DNA of 64,000 nucleotides from an uncultured Oscillospiraceae bacterium (GCA_934597535.1 CAKTRT010000002.1:15381-79380); one strand, 5' to 3'; positions 51,869-60,209 are shown, counted from the stretch's first letter. Program-made: numbers and translations. The notes: generated from the letters alone by a model not told the origin.

Positions 51869-52865
51869 TGACGCTCGCCTCCTCTACCTGTAGATTTTCT
51901 ATTCCCTTGAGAAATGCCATGGCCCGTTCAAACTGTGCGTTCGGCACACCGAGCAGCATACTGCCGTAAACCTCTTCAGACAACTTCTGTGTGGTGGCGG
52001 AGATCACGTTGGCGTTCACGCCCTCCTCGGTCGCAAGCCGCGCGACCAACGGAATGGCCGTCGTCTTTGCGCTGCGGAAAATGAGACGGATGCGGCGCTC
52101 GCACTGCGGATCGGACACATCCATGTCTGCGCCGCGCGGGAACACCAGATGGCGTGCCGCCGCAGATTTGGGCGCGGAGAAAACGGCGGAGACGAGTCCC
52201 TCCTCCACGACCTCGCCGTCATCCAGAATGGCAACGTGATTGCACACCTCTTTCACCACGCTCATCTGGTGCGTGATGATGACGACGGTGATGCCGAGCT
52301 TGCGGTTGATATCGCCGATCAGCTCAAGGATCTGGCGCGTGGTCTTGGGATCGAGCGCGCTGGTCGCTTCATCGCAGAGCAAGACCTTCGGGTTCGTGGC
52401 GAGTGCGCGGGCGATGGCGACGCGCTGCTGCTGTCCGCCGGAAAGCTGCGCCGGATAGGCCTTTGACTTATCCGGAAGGCCGACTGTTTCGAGCAGCTGC
52501 TGCGCGCGCGCAGCCGCCTCGCGGCGGCTGACGCCCGACAGTTCCATCGGAAAGCAGACATTGTCCAGACAGTTGCGCTGCATGAGCAGGTTAAAGCGCT
52601 GGAAGATCATGGTGATCTCGCGCCGTGCCGCGCGCAGCTGTGCGGGAGACATCGTGTCAAGGCGCTGCCCGTTCACGATGACCTCGCCGGAGGTCGGACG
52701 CTCGAGCATGTTGATGCAGCGCACCAGCGTGGACTTGCCCGCGCCGCTCATGCCGATGATGCCGTAGACGTCGCCGTCCGGAATGGTCAGGGAGACGTCC
52801 TTGAGCGCCTCCACCCTGCCGCCGGCAGTTTCAAAGGTCTTGCTTAAATGCTTCAGTTCGATCAA
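51858..52865 (-). CDS. metN: Methionine ABC transporter ATP-binding protein
   Basis: A 335-residue ATPase. Walker A GMSGAGKST, signature LSGGQQQRVAIARAL and Walker B VLLCDEATSALDP are intact. The C-terminal NIL domain (about 265-330) is the regulatory site that in MetNI binds methionine and inhibits transport. It lies 23 nt after metQ. Confidence 0.95.
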   Translation of the reverse strand: MIELKHLSKTFETAGGRVEALKDVSLTIPDGDVYGIIGMSGAGKSTLVRCINMLERPTSGEVIVNGQRLDTMSPAQLRAARREITMIFQRFNLLMQRNCLDNVCFPMELSGVSRREAAARAQQLLETVGLPDKSKAYPAQLSGGQQQRVAIARALATNPKVLLCDEATSALDPKTTRQILELIGDINRKLGITVVIITHQMSVVKEVCNHVAILDDGEVVEEGLVSAVFSAPKSAAARHLVFPRGADMDVSDPQCERRIRLIFRSAKTTAIPLVARLATEEGVNANVISATTQKLSEEVYGSMLLGVPNAQFERAMAFLKGIENLQVEEASVNVQ

Positions 52866-52888
52866 GAACGCTCCCTCCTTTCTCTTTC

Positions 52889-53773
52889 TTACTTGGCGCT
52901 CAGCGCGTCGAGCGTGGTCTGCTTGCCGCCGTACAGGCCCATGGGCTCGACGTGGATCGCGGCAACGGAGACGATGTGCGTGCCGTTTTCGGCGTTGAAG
53001 TCATCGAGATACGGGGTGTGCTGGAAGTAGTTGGCGTCCACGGTGCCGTCTTCGACGACGGTGTTGGGCACAACATAGTCGTTGTAGACCTGAATGTCAA
53101 GGGTGATGTCCTTTTCGGCAAGGATAGTCTTCACAACTTCGAGGATCTCGGCGTGCGGGGTCGGGGAAGCGGCGACAGAGATCGTGGAACCGGCCAGCGC
53201 CGCGTAATCAACGGATGGATCATAGCCGTCGCCGGGGTTGTTGACCGTGCTGACGACAGCGCCGTCATACTTCTCAGCGATGAAGTCGGCGACCTGCTGG
53301 CTCTCAAGCGCAGCGACGAGCGCCTTGATCTTATCGGAGGACTCGTTGCCCTCCTTGACGGCAAGAATGTTGGCATAAGCGGAGGAGGAACCCTCGATCA
53401 CAAGAGAATCGGCAACGGGATTCAGCCCCGCGTTGATGGCGTAGTTGGAGTTGATGACGGCGTAGTCAACATCCTGCAGGATGTTGGGCAGCTGCGCAGC
53501 CTCAGCCTCAACGATCTCAACATTGTACGGATTCTCCACGATATCGTTCTTGGTGGCGGTGATGCCGGCGCCGTCTTTGAGCTTGATGATGCCGTTATCC
53601 TGCAGCAGGAGCAGCGCGCGGGCTTCGTTGGTGGTATCGTTGGGCACTGCGATCTGAATGGCGGAAGCACTGCCGCCGTCGTCGGTCTTGGAGCCGCAGC
53701 CGGTCAGGGCGAGCGCGGCGGTGAGCACGAGTGCAAGAACAAGTGCAGTCAGCTTGACAGAATTCTTTTTCAT
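52889..53773 (-). CDS. metQ: Methionine-binding lipoprotein (NlpA family)
   Basis: A 294-residue solute-binding lipoprotein. The signal peptide ends in the lipobox ALTGC (Cys26). The NlpA fold follows, with AIQIAVPNDTTNEARALLLLQDNGIIKLK and VDYAVINSNYAINAGLNP. AAAGGAG precedes the ATG. It is the first transporter gene, and its 5' region holds the Met-rich leader attenuator, which strongly supports methionine as substrate. Confidence 0.95.
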   Translation of the reverse strand: MKKNSVKLTALVLALVLTAALALTGCGSKTDDGGSASAIQIAVPNDTTNEARALLLLQDNGIIKLKDGAGITATKNDIVENPYNVEIVEAEAAQLPNILQDVDYAVINSNYAINAGLNPVADSLVIEGSSSAYANILAVKEGNESSDKIKALVAALESQQVADFIAEKYDGAVVSTVNNPGDGYDPSVDYAALAGSTISVAASPTPHAEILEVVKTILAEKDITLDIQVYNDYVVPNTVVEDGTVDANYFQHTPYLDDFNAENGTHIVSVAAIHVEPMGLYGGKQTTLDALSAK

Positions 53774-53838
53774 CGTTTTGATCTCCTTTAAATAATTGTC
53801 ATGTATTTGAACGAATGATTAAAATCGGTTTTACCGGA

Positions 53839-53904
53839 TTATTCATGCATCGCCGTGTCCGGCGGACACATTCGGTCGTCTCTCAGCAATTGAAAACTGC
53901 GCAT
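53839..53904 (-). CDS. Second short ORF in the metQ leader (21 aa)
   Basis: A 21-codon frame (M-R-S-F-Q-L-L-R-D-D-R-M-C-P-P-D-T-A-M-H-E) with a good AAAGGAG 8 nt before its ATG, between the attenuator and metQ. Three of its codons are Met. It contains the palindrome GTGTCCGCCGGACAC and is followed by a weak CGGT-AAA-ACCG hairpin with T4. It could be a second control point or fortuitous. Confidence 0.35.
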   Translation of the reverse strand: MRSFQLLRDDRMCPPDTAMHE

Positions 53905-53924
53905 TGCTTTCAGCTCCTTTCGGG

Positions 53925-53961
53925 AAATAAAAAACAGCGGGAGGTCATTGACCTTCCGCTG
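53925..53961 (-). terminator. Leader attenuator/terminator of metQNI
   Basis: On the - strand CAGCGGAAGGTC, loop AAT, GACCTCCCGCTG (one A-C mismatch in 12 pairs), then TTTTTTATTT. It starts 17 nt after the leader stop. Its 5' arm and loop (53943-53957) can instead pair with leader codons 31-35 (53992-54005). Confidence 0.88.
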
Positions 53962-54005
53962 CCGTTCACATGGGTAACTCAGACAGTTTCTGAAAGGAAA
54001 TGACC
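53943..54005 (-). promoter_or_regulatory. Antiterminator helix of the metQNI leader
   Basis: RNA of the - strand: GGUCAUU-U-CCUUUC (54005 to 53992, leader codons 31-35) pairs with GGAAGG-UC-AAUGACC (53957 to 53943): 7 bp plus 6 bp (one G-U) around a small internal loop. The downstream partner is the terminator 5' arm and loop, so the two folds exclude each other. Confidence 0.75.
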
Positions 54006-54095
54006 GTTTTCTTCATGACGAAGCATGCACATGATGGACATCATGCACATCTTGGACATCATCATGGAGTTGACGGCGTAGTACTTCATGCCCAT
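53979..54095 (-). CDS. Methionine-rich leader peptide of the metQNI operon (38 aa)
   Basis: A 38-codon ORF preceded by AAAGGA. Ten of the codons are Met; the core reads MMMSKMCMMSIMCM (residues 11-24). A second in-frame ATG at 54089 would give 36 residues. It sits between a consensus promoter and an intrinsic terminator upstream of the methionine transporter. If charged Met-tRNA is scarce, ribosomes would stall in the Met tract and leave codons 31-35 free to form the antiterminator. If Met is plentiful, they would reach the stop at 53979-53981 and cover those codons, allowing termination. The mechanism is inferred; the ORF, terminator and alternative helix are seen directly. Confidence 0.85.
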   Translation of the reverse strand: MGMKYYAVNSMMMSKMCMMSIMCMLRHEENGHFLSETV

Positions 54096-54149
54096 TGTTT
54101 CCTTTCTGAAAATCAGATGCAGGCGCTCGGTTTTTCCTGCGATGTGCGT

Positions 54150-54178
54150 ATGTTAGCACCATCCCTTCGGATTGTCAA
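54150..54178 (-). promoter_or_regulatory. Sigma-A promoter of the metQNI leader transcript
   Basis: On the - strand consensus TTGACA (54173-54178), 17-nt spacer, TAACAT (54150-54155). The start would be near 54143, about 48 nt before the leader ATG. Confidence 0.8.
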
Positions 54179-54241
54179 CAGGGAAATTTCATATTTTTTC
54201 ACGCCTTCGTGATTTTTTTGCAAATGCACGAATTTCACCGC

Positions 54242-55129
54242 TCATTCGCTCCGCTCTTCGAGCACATGGACAAGATGCAGCAGGAACTCCGTGCCCGTCA
54301 TTCCCGCAAGCGCATCCGCTGCTGCGCGCGAACTTGCCGCGATCCTTTCGCGGCAGCCCTCCAGCCCGAAGAGATCGACGCTCGTGGTCTTCCCCTCTTC
54401 CCTGTCCGAGCCGATGGGCTTGCCGAACGTCTTTTCATCGCCGATGACATCGAGCATGTCGTCGCGCAGCTGGAAAGCGAAGCCGAAGTTGTCGGCGTAG
54501 CCGATAGCGGCCTCCTCCTGCTCTCTCGTGCCGCTCGCGGCGGCCACGCCCATCAGGCACGCCGCACGGATGAGCGCGCTCGTTTTGCGCAGATAGATCT
54601 CATACAGCTCATCGGCCGTCAGCGCGCGCCCCTCCCATTCGAGGTCAAGCTGCTGGCCGCCGCAGATGCCCTCATGCCCGGCGGCCGCGGCAAGGATCTG
54701 CCCGCAGCGCAGCGCGCGTGCTGCCGGGATCGGCGCGTTCAGCACCGTCTCAAAGGCAAGCGCCTGCAAGGCGTCGCCCGCAAGCGTTGCCGTGCATTCG
54801 CCGAAAACCTTATGATTTGAAGGCTTGCCGCGGCGCAGATCGTCATTATCCATCACGGGAAGATCGTCGTGGATGAGCGAATAGGTGTGCAGCATCTCGA
54901 CGCCGCAGGCCACAGGGAGCGCGGCCGATGCATTCCCGCCGCACACGCGGCAGAATTCGAGCGTCAGGATCGCGCGCAGACGCTTGCCGCCCGCCGTGAG
55001 GCTATAGTGCATCGAATCGGTCAGCTTGTGGTAGCTCGCGTCCTGCATATCCAAAAGGCAGGTGTCAAGGTACTTGTCCACCGCCGACTTATACTCCGCC
55101 ATGCGGGCGGAAAACACCTTCTCGACCAT
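54242..55129 (-). CDS. ispA: Geranyl/farnesyl diphosphate synthase
   Basis: A 295-residue all-helical prenyltransferase. The first Asp-rich motif is in YSLIHDDLPVMDNDDLRRG and the second in FQLRDDMLDVIGD; GGKRLRAILTLE binds IPP. It condenses IPP and DMAPP made by the isp genes in this window. It follows xseB by 3 nt, the usual xseA-xseB-ispA order. Confidence 0.95.
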   Translation of the reverse strand: MVEKVFSARMAEYKSAVDKYLDTCLLDMQDASYHKLTDSMHYSLTAGGKRLRAILTLEFCRVCGGNASAALPVACGVEMLHTYSLIHDDLPVMDNDDLRRGKPSNHKVFGECTATLAGDALQALAFETVLNAPIPAARALRCGQILAAAAGHEGICGGQQLDLEWEGRALTADELYEIYLRKTSALIRAACLMGVAAASGTREQEEAAIGYADNFGFAFQLRDDMLDVIGDEKTFGKPIGSDREEGKTTSVDLFGLEGCRERIAASSRAAADALAGMTGTEFLLHLVHVLEERSE

Positions 55130-55132
55130 GGC

Positions 55133-55357
55133 TTATTCCTCCGAAGCGAACGGGCTCTCGACCGGTGCGCCGTCCGCGCCCTTGGAGAGCTTTATGACCT
55201 TCTGCTCCGCCTTATCGAGCATGGTGCCGCAATCGGTCACAAGCTTCGTACCCTCTTCAAAAAGCTTGAGCGACTCGGCGAGCTTCGCATCGCCCTTTTC
55301 GAGCGCCGCCACGATCTCCTCGAGCCGCGCGAGATTCTCTTCAAACGTCTTTGCCAT
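55133..55357 (-). CDS. xseB: Exodeoxyribonuclease VII small subunit
   Basis: A 74-residue coiled-coil protein: FEENLARLEEIVAALEKGDAKLAESLKLFEEGTKL is the family core. It binds XseA, whose gene overlaps by 17 nt upstream. Confidence 0.93.
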   Translation of the reverse strand: MAKTFEENLARLEEIVAALEKGDAKLAESLKLFEEGTKLVTDCGTMLDKAEQKVIKLSKGADGAPVESPFASEE

Positions 55358-56576
55358 CGGCCATTCCTCCCGTTTTTCGTTCGTTCACCGTGCACGCAAG
55401 ACTTCCCTGTCCCAGCAGCACCTCGATCCTTTCGCCGGCCTGCACATCCTGCGCGCTGCGCAGGATCTCTCCCGCTCCGTTTCTCGCCACCGCATAACCG
55501 CGGCCGAGCACCTTGAGCGGGCTGAGCGCGTCGAGCTTTGCCATGAGTGCGGCGAAGCGCTGCTCACGCTGCGACATCTGCTTTTGTGCAAGGGCCAAAA
55601 GATTTTTCTGCGTATAATCGAGCATCAGGCGCTTATCGTCGATAAATGCCATGGGATCTCGCAGCACGCGGCTGCGCGCAAGCCTTGCGTACCGCTCGCG
55701 CAGCAGCTTCATGCGCTTGCGCTCGCTCTGCGCCATATGCGTCCGCAGTGTGTCGAGCCGGCGGCGGATCTCCCGCTGATCCGGCACGGCGAGTTCCGCC
55801 GCATTGGACGGCGTGGCGGCACGGACATCGGCAACATAGTCCGCGATCGTCACGTCAGGTTCGTGCCCGACGGCGGAGATGACCGGAATGCCCGACTCAT
55901 AGATCGCACGCGCCACGCGCTCGTCGTTGAACGCCCAAAGGTCTTCGATCGATCCGCCGCCGCGGCCCGTGATGATAAGATCGGCGATCTGCCATTTATT
56001 CGCGTAGCGCAGCGCGCCCGCGATCTCCGGCGGCGCTTCCGCACCCTGCACGCGCACGGGCAGGAGCACGACCTCACTCATCGGCCAGCGCGCGTTCAGA
56101 ATGCGCAGCATATCGTGCACCGCCGCGCCCGCGGACGAGGTGATGATAGCAATGCGCTTGGGGTACTTCGGCAGCGGCTTTTTGTGTGCAGGGTCGAACA
56201 GCCCCTCCGCGTCGAGCTTGGCCTTGAGCTGCTCGAAGGCAACATGCAGATCGCCCGCGCCCTCCGCGCTCAGCTCCGAGCAGTAGAGCTGATACGCGCC
56301 GTCGCGCGGGAACACGCCGATGCGGCCAAAGGCGATGACCTTCATGCCGTTTTCCGGCCGGAAGCGGAGCTTTGACGCCATGCCGCGGAACATCACGCAC
56401 TTGAGCGCGCCGCCCTCATCCTTGAGCGTAAAGTAATGGTGCCCGGAAGGATAGAGCTTATAGTTCGAGATCTCGCCGCGCACAAAAATGGTCTGGAGCT
56501 GCGGCACGGCTTCAAGCAGCGCCTTGATGAAATTGTTGGCTTCCGATACGCTGAAGATCATCTGCTCCTGCGCCAC
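55341..56576 (-). CDS. xseA: Exodeoxyribonuclease VII large subunit
   Basis: A 411-residue nuclease subunit. An N-terminal OB fold (FSVSEANNFIKALLEAVPQLQTIFVRGEISNYK...GHHYFTLKDEG) precedes the catalytic domain with ITSSAGAAVHDM and GRGGGSIEDLWAFNDE. The start is a GTG at 56576, 6 nt after AAGGGGGG (V-A-Q-E-Q-M-I-F-S); the longer frame to 56603 starts upstream of that RBS. Confidence 0.95.
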   Translation of the reverse strand: MAQEQMIFSVSEANNFIKALLEAVPQLQTIFVRGEISNYKLYPSGHHYFTLKDEGGALKCVMFRGMASKLRFRPENGMKVIAFGRIGVFPRDGAYQLYCSELSAEGAGDLHVAFEQLKAKLDAEGLFDPAHKKPLPKYPKRIAIITSSAGAAVHDMLRILNARWPMSEVVLLPVRVQGAEAPPEIAGALRYANKWQIADLIITGRGGGSIEDLWAFNDERVARAIYESGIPVISAVGHEPDVTIADYVADVRAATPSNAAELAVPDQREIRRRLDTLRTHMAQSERKRMKLLRERYARLARSRVLRDPMAFIDDKRLMLDYTQKNLLALAQKQMSQREQRFAALMAKLDALSPLKVLGRGYAVARNGAGEILRSAQDVQAGERIEVLLGQGSLACTVNERKTGGMADGKDV

Positions 56577-56617
56577 GCCGTGCCCCCCTTTGCTTATAAA
56601 CAAAATAAAAAACGGAA

Positions 56618-56657
56618 GAAAAGCAGAGCGCCGCGACTGGCGGTACTCTGCTTTTTG
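56618..56657 (-). terminator. Terminator of nusB
   Basis: AAAAGCAGAG...CCGC-GACT-GGCGG...CTCTGCTTTTT, a long stem with flanking A/T runs, 3 nt after the nusB stop on the - strand. Confidence 0.8.
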
Positions 56658-56659
56658 AT

Positions 56660-57112
56660 TTACTCCGCGCCGATCTCGCCGCGCACAAAGCTGCCGAGGA
56701 TGCCGTTGATGAATTTCACCGTTTCGGGCGTCTCATACCGCTTGGCGATCTCCACCGCCTCGTTGATGGCCACGCGCGTCGGAATGTCGCTGCGGTAGAG
56801 CGATTCGTACATCGCAACGCGCATGATCGCCGAGGCGACAAGCGGGATGCGCTCAAAGCTCCAGCCTCTGGCGTATTTGGCAATGTAACCGTCCAGCTCC
56901 GGCGCATGCGCGGCAACGCCCGTCACAATGGAGCGGATATACTCCGCCTGGCTTGCCCCCGGAGCCTTTTCATAGACTTCGTCCTCATCCCTGAGGGAAT
57001 CGAAATAGTCCTTCGTCAGCCGCTCATCGAGCAGCTCCTCTGGCGTTTTGTCCGTAAAGCTCAGCTCATAGGCCAGGTGGACTGCGATCTCTCGTGCCGT
57101 ATTGCGAATCAT
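56660..57112 (-). CDS. nusB: Transcription antitermination factor NusB
   Basis: A 150-residue helical protein that binds boxA RNA with S10. REIAVHLAYELSF at the N-terminus and YRSDIPTRVAINEAVEIAKRYETPETVKFINGILG at the C-terminus are diagnostic. The start at 57112 (MIRNTAREIA) is preferred over the upstream GTG, which lies in the Asp23 gene. Confidence 0.94.
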   Translation of the reverse strand: MIRNTAREIAVHLAYELSFTDKTPEELLDERLTKDYFDSLRDEDEVYEKAPGASQAEYIRSIVTGVAAHAPELDGYIAKYARGWSFERIPLVASAIMRVAMYESLYRSDIPTRVAINEAVEIAKRYETPETVKFINGILGSFVRGEIGAE

Positions 57113-57137
57113 TCTCGTCCGTTCCTTTATCTTTCTC

Positions 57138-57503
57138 TTAGTTGAAGCTGATCCCGCCGACATGGACGTTGACCGCCTGCACACCGTAACCCGTCATACC
57201 GCTGACGGCTGCGGATACGCTCTGCTGCACCTTGCGCGCCGTTTCCGGGATGGCATAGCCGTAGCGGACCATCAGATAGATGTCGATCACGATCTCACCG
57301 CCGGAAAGCTCGGCGCGCACGCCGCGCAGCCCCTTTTTGCCGGTGAACTGCTCGGTGATCTGTTCGGTCATGTTCTGGCACATGGAGCCCACGCCCTCGA
57401 TCTCTCCGATGGCGTCCGCCGCGATGGCGGCGACCACATCCTCAGCAATGCTGATGCTTCCGTTTTCCTCGCTGCGGGTCAGATACTCTCGATTCTCAGC
57501 CAT
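57138..57503 (-). CDS. Asp23/Gls24-family envelope stress protein
   Basis: A 121-residue Asp23 protein: GSISIAEDVVAAIAADAIGEIEGV and IDIYLMVRYGYAIPETARKVQQSVSAAVSGMTGYGVQAVNVHV. Such proteins sit at the membrane and affect envelope homeostasis. The position between spoIIIAH and nusB is conserved in Clostridia. Confidence 0.93.
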   Translation of the reverse strand: MAENREYLTRSEENGSISIAEDVVAAIAADAIGEIEGVGSMCQNMTEQITEQFTGKKGLRGVRAELSGGEIVIDIYLMVRYGYAIPETARKVQQSVSAAVSGMTGYGVQAVNVHVGGISFN

Positions 57504-57575
57504 TCAATATCCTCTCCTTGTTTGAATGCTTATATCGAAAAGTATTTTACCATCTTCTTCTGAAAATTACAACAG

Positions 57576-58112
57576 CTAATTTACTTCCATGATCTTGATG
57601 CAGTCCGCACTCAGACCCGTTTCCTGCTTGACGATATCCGTGATGCGGGCAACATCCTCGGTCTGAAGACCGTCCGTCCCTGTGGAAACGACCACGCTCA
57701 CGCCGTCCTCAGACATAAAGACGACGCAGTCGGCGTAGCCCTTGGCTGTGATCATGCTCTCGATCTGTGCCTCGCTGAGCGTATAGGAGGCAAGGGTCTG
57801 GATGCTCTGCGCCGCCTCATTCACCGTCTCTGCGTCCACCTCTTCATTTTCGCTGGCCTCCTTGAGAAGCGAGAGCGCGCTGTCGCGCGCCTGCTGGCGC
57901 GTCAGGCGCGCCGAAGCAAAATAATCCGAGCCGTCAGCGCCGGCAGAGGCCTCTGCCGCCTCGCCGTCCGACGCGTCCACCTGCTGCGCCTGTCCGAGCA
58001 CCTTTGTCGGCTTTTCGACCTTTTCGGCATACTTGCCGTTGAGAAAGATCGCTGCGCAGACAAAGACAAGGATCGTCGCGACCACCGCATTCCGTTTCCA
58101 CAATTGTTTCAT
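57576..58112 (-). CDS. spoIIIAH: Stage III sporulation protein AH
   Basis: A 178-residue protein with an N-terminal membrane anchor (about 7-25) and a YscJ/FliF-like ring-building domain (about 75-178). SpoIIIAH spans the mother-cell membrane and docks with SpoIIQ to form the feeding-tube channel. The start at 58112 follows GGGAGGA; a 16-codon upstream extension lacks an RBS. Last gene of the operon. Confidence 0.95.
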   Translation of the reverse strand: MKQLWKRNAVVATILVFVCAAIFLNGKYAEKVEKPTKVLGQAQQVDASDGEAAEASAGADGSDYFASARLTRQQARDSALSLLKEASENEEVDAETVNEAAQSIQTLASYTLSEAQIESMITAKGYADCVVFMSEDGVSVVVSTGTDGLQTEDVARITDIVKQETGLSADCIKIMEVN

Positions 58113-58156
58113 CCCTGATTCCTCCCTGTTTTTTCGATAATAAAAAATATGAATGC

Positions 58157-58693
58157 TCATGGCTTTCCCTGAACGACCGTGATCCTGTCAGACGAAAGGC
58201 CCGTCAGCGCGCTGACAGCCTGCGTAACGGCAAGACGGACGCCTGCGCTGCCGCCGCCCTCGCACACAACGAGCGCGCCGACATAATGCGGGTAGCAGCT
58301 CTGTGTGACCACGACCTCCGCCGTGCTGCCGCTGCCGAGCACCACGGTCTCGGTCTTTCTCGTCTGCTCGGCATTTTCCGTCCCGCTGCGCTTGCTGCCG
58401 GCTGACTCATCCTGAGCCAGCGCATACTCCCCGCTGCCATCCACCGTGAGCATGAGCGAGAGCCGGCCCACGCCGTCGAGCGAGGAGAGGATCTGCTCCA
58501 TCTCCTCCTGCAGCGCAAGGCGGTCGAAGCGCTCTGACGGGAGCGGAGCCGCGGATGGCTCCTTCGCGCCGCCGCCTGACGGCAGAAGCAGCAGCAACAC
58601 GCCGAGCGCTGCCATAAGAAGAACGTATCGGTACTTTTTGACCGCTTCGAGCGCGCTCAAGGCGCGCAGGCGTTTTCCGTCGTTTTGATCCAT
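58157..58693 (-). CDS. spoIIIAG: Stage III sporulation protein AG
   Basis: A 178-residue ring protein of the channel: one membrane helix (about 20-40), then a SpoIIIAG domain with YPHYVGALVVCEGGGSAGVRLAVTQAVSALTGLSSDRITV. AGGAGAG precedes the ATG. It overlaps spoIIIAF by 37 nt, an unusually long overlap. Confidence 0.94.
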   Translation of the reverse strand: MDQNDGKRLRALSALEAVKKYRYVLLMAALGVLLLLLPSGGGAKEPSAAPLPSERFDRLALQEEMEQILSSLDGVGRLSLMLTVDGSGEYALAQDESAGSKRSGTENAEQTRKTETVVLGSGSTAEVVVTQSCYPHYVGALVVCEGGGSAGVRLAVTQAVSALTGLSSDRITVVQGKP

Positions 58694-59145
58694 TCCTGTC
58701 TCTCCTCTGCGATCCCAAGCTCATGCGCAATGTATGCGCTGAGCGCTTCATTCTTTCCGCCGTACAGCCTGACGGACGCGGGCAGCGGCACGCCTTCCGT
58801 TTCCTCTGTCGTCACTTCCGCGCGGACGCTTATGCCCAACTCGTCTGCTTTGTCCTCAATATATGCGGCCGTCTGCTCCGCTATGCGGGAAGAAAGGGCG
58901 GCATTCTGCTGCGCGGAAAGCGTTATCTCCAGTTCCGCGGCCGCCGCGCGCCACGCAGGAACGTCGATGCTGAGCGCGGAAAGCTCTATCTCCAGCAGCG
59001 GCCGGAGCAGCGCGATCAGCAGCACCACGCCGCCGGTAAAGCGCACGACGCGGCGCATGGTCCCATCGCCAGCCAACAGCTCGGCGGCGCTCACCAGCAC
59101 CGCAGAGGCGACTACGCTCAAAAGCCATGTGCGAAGAAAGGTCAT
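58657..59145 (-). CDS. spoIIIAF: Stage III sporulation protein AF
   Basis: A 162-residue protein with two N-terminal membrane helices (about 5-22 and 32-48) and a C-terminal ring-like domain ending HELGIAEERQEWIKTTENACAP. The start is the ATG at 59145 overlapping the spoIIIAE stop; the much longer open frame to 60051 runs antiphase inside spoIIIAE and is rejected. Confidence 0.93.
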   Translation of the reverse strand: MTFLRTWLLSVVASAVLVSAAELLAGDGTMRRVVRFTGGVVLLIALLRPLLEIELSALSIDVPAWRAAAAELEITLSAQQNAALSSRIAEQTAAYIEDKADELGISVRAEVTTEETEGVPLPASVRLYGGKNEALSAYIAHELGIAEERQEWIKTTENACAP

Positions 59146-60209
59146 ACTGTCACCACCATCAGCAGCGCAACCAGCAGCGCCGCAAGCAGAATGAACGCGC
59201 CGCCCGCTGTCATCGCCAGCACAAGGGAAAACGCAGAGGAAAGCTGCTCTAAAAAGCCGCTGAGCGTCTCCGTTCCCACAAGCAGGCAGAAAAAAGCCGC
59301 CGTCCGGTAAAGAAGATACTGCACGGCAAGGTGCACAAGCGGCGCAAGGCAGATTGCCAGCACCCCCAGCACACCCAGGATCCCGAGCGTACCGCGCAGT
59401 GCATCCGCGCCGGCAAGGATCGTCTCCGCCGCATCGGACAAAATGCCGCCGACGATGGGCACCGCGCCGGAGATCACCGTCTTCCCCGCACGCACGGCCA
59501 TACGGTCCGCCGTACCGGCAAGCAGGTTTGAAAGCGACAGGAATGCCGTAAAGACGATCAGCAGTCCGCTCAGCGCCCAGGAAAGGATCTTTTTGATGCC
59601 GCCTGCCAGTTGTGTGAGCCTGCTTCCCGTCAGCAGCGCTCCCGCAGCAGAAACGCCGATCATGCAATAAAGCACGGGTACAAACAGGCCGCGCATCAGC
59701 GAGAGGAACGCATCGCTCATCACCAGCACAGCCACCTGCCAAACACTCGCCGCCCCCACAAAGCCGCTGCCTGCCATCGCGGCGGAAAGCGTTGGCAGCA
59801 GGAGCTTCGCCATCACGGCAAGCTCGTCCACCGTTGAAACGCCAAGGCCGATGAGCGAGCGCAGATCGCCCGCAGCGAGCGCCGCCGCCCCCAGCACGCC
59901 CACATAGCCCGTATAATGCGCGGACGGTCCTCCCGCTCCGGCCGCCGTGCCCTCTACAAGTCCGCACAGCAGCGCCAGCAGCATCAGCGACACCGCGCCG
60001 CGCAGGGAATCTGCCAGCGCATCGTGCAATGCGCACGCCAGCCCATCCCACAGATAGGCCGCGCCGCGGGAAAGGAGCCCGTTCCCCTCCCGTGCGCTGT
60101 CGAGCAGCTCCTGCGGCACAGCGCCGCTAAGCGCTTCCGGCAGCTCGACCGCACAGGCAGAAACGCAGAGCACGGAAAGCGCGGGCAGCAGCCAAAACAG
60201 CCGTTTCAT
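59142..60209 (-). CDS. spoIIIAE: Stage III sporulation protein AE
   Basis: A 355-residue polytopic membrane protein with an N-terminal signal-like helix and about seven further helices. Conserved segments include GTLGILGVLGVLAICLAP and LLYRTAAFFCLLVGTETLSGFLEQL. It is proposed to form part of the export gate. Overlaps spoIIIAD and spoIIIAF by 4 nt. Confidence 0.94.
   Translation of the reverse strand: MKRLFWLLPALSVLCVSACAVELPEALSGAVPQELLDSAREGNGLLSRGAAYLWDGLACALHDALADSLRGAVSLMLLALLCGLVEGTAAGAGGPSAHYTGYVGVLGAAALAAGDLRSLIGLGVSTVDELAVMAKLLLPTLSAAMAGSGFVGAASVWQVAVLVMSDAFLSLMRGLFVPVLYCMIGVSAAGALLTGSRLTQLAGGIKKILSWALSGLLIVFTAFLSLSNLLAGTADRMAVRAGKTVISGAVPIVGGILSDAAETILAGADALRGTLGILGVLGVLAICLAPLVHLAVQYLLYRTAAFFCLLVGTETLSGFLEQLSSAFSLVLAMTAGGAFILLAALLVALLMVVTV

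Noticed and set aside
53774-54180. SAM (S-box) riboswitch or Met T-box upstream of metQ
   Set aside because: Neither the S-box core nor a T-box AGGGTGG-type antiterminator bulge is present; the leader is short and dominated by the Met ORF and one terminator.
54000-54212. His-rich 70-aa ORF on the + strand (HAHDGHHAHLGHHHG), which could look like a metal-binding protein
   Set aside because: It is the antisense of the Met-rich leader: ATG codons read CAT on the other strand. It has no RBS, and the - strand has promoter, RBS and terminator.
58657-60051. 464-aa - strand open frame extending spoIIIAF
   Set aside because: The first 300 residues run out of phase through spoIIIAE and are Cys/Gly/Arg-rich nonsense; SpoIIIAF starts at 59145.
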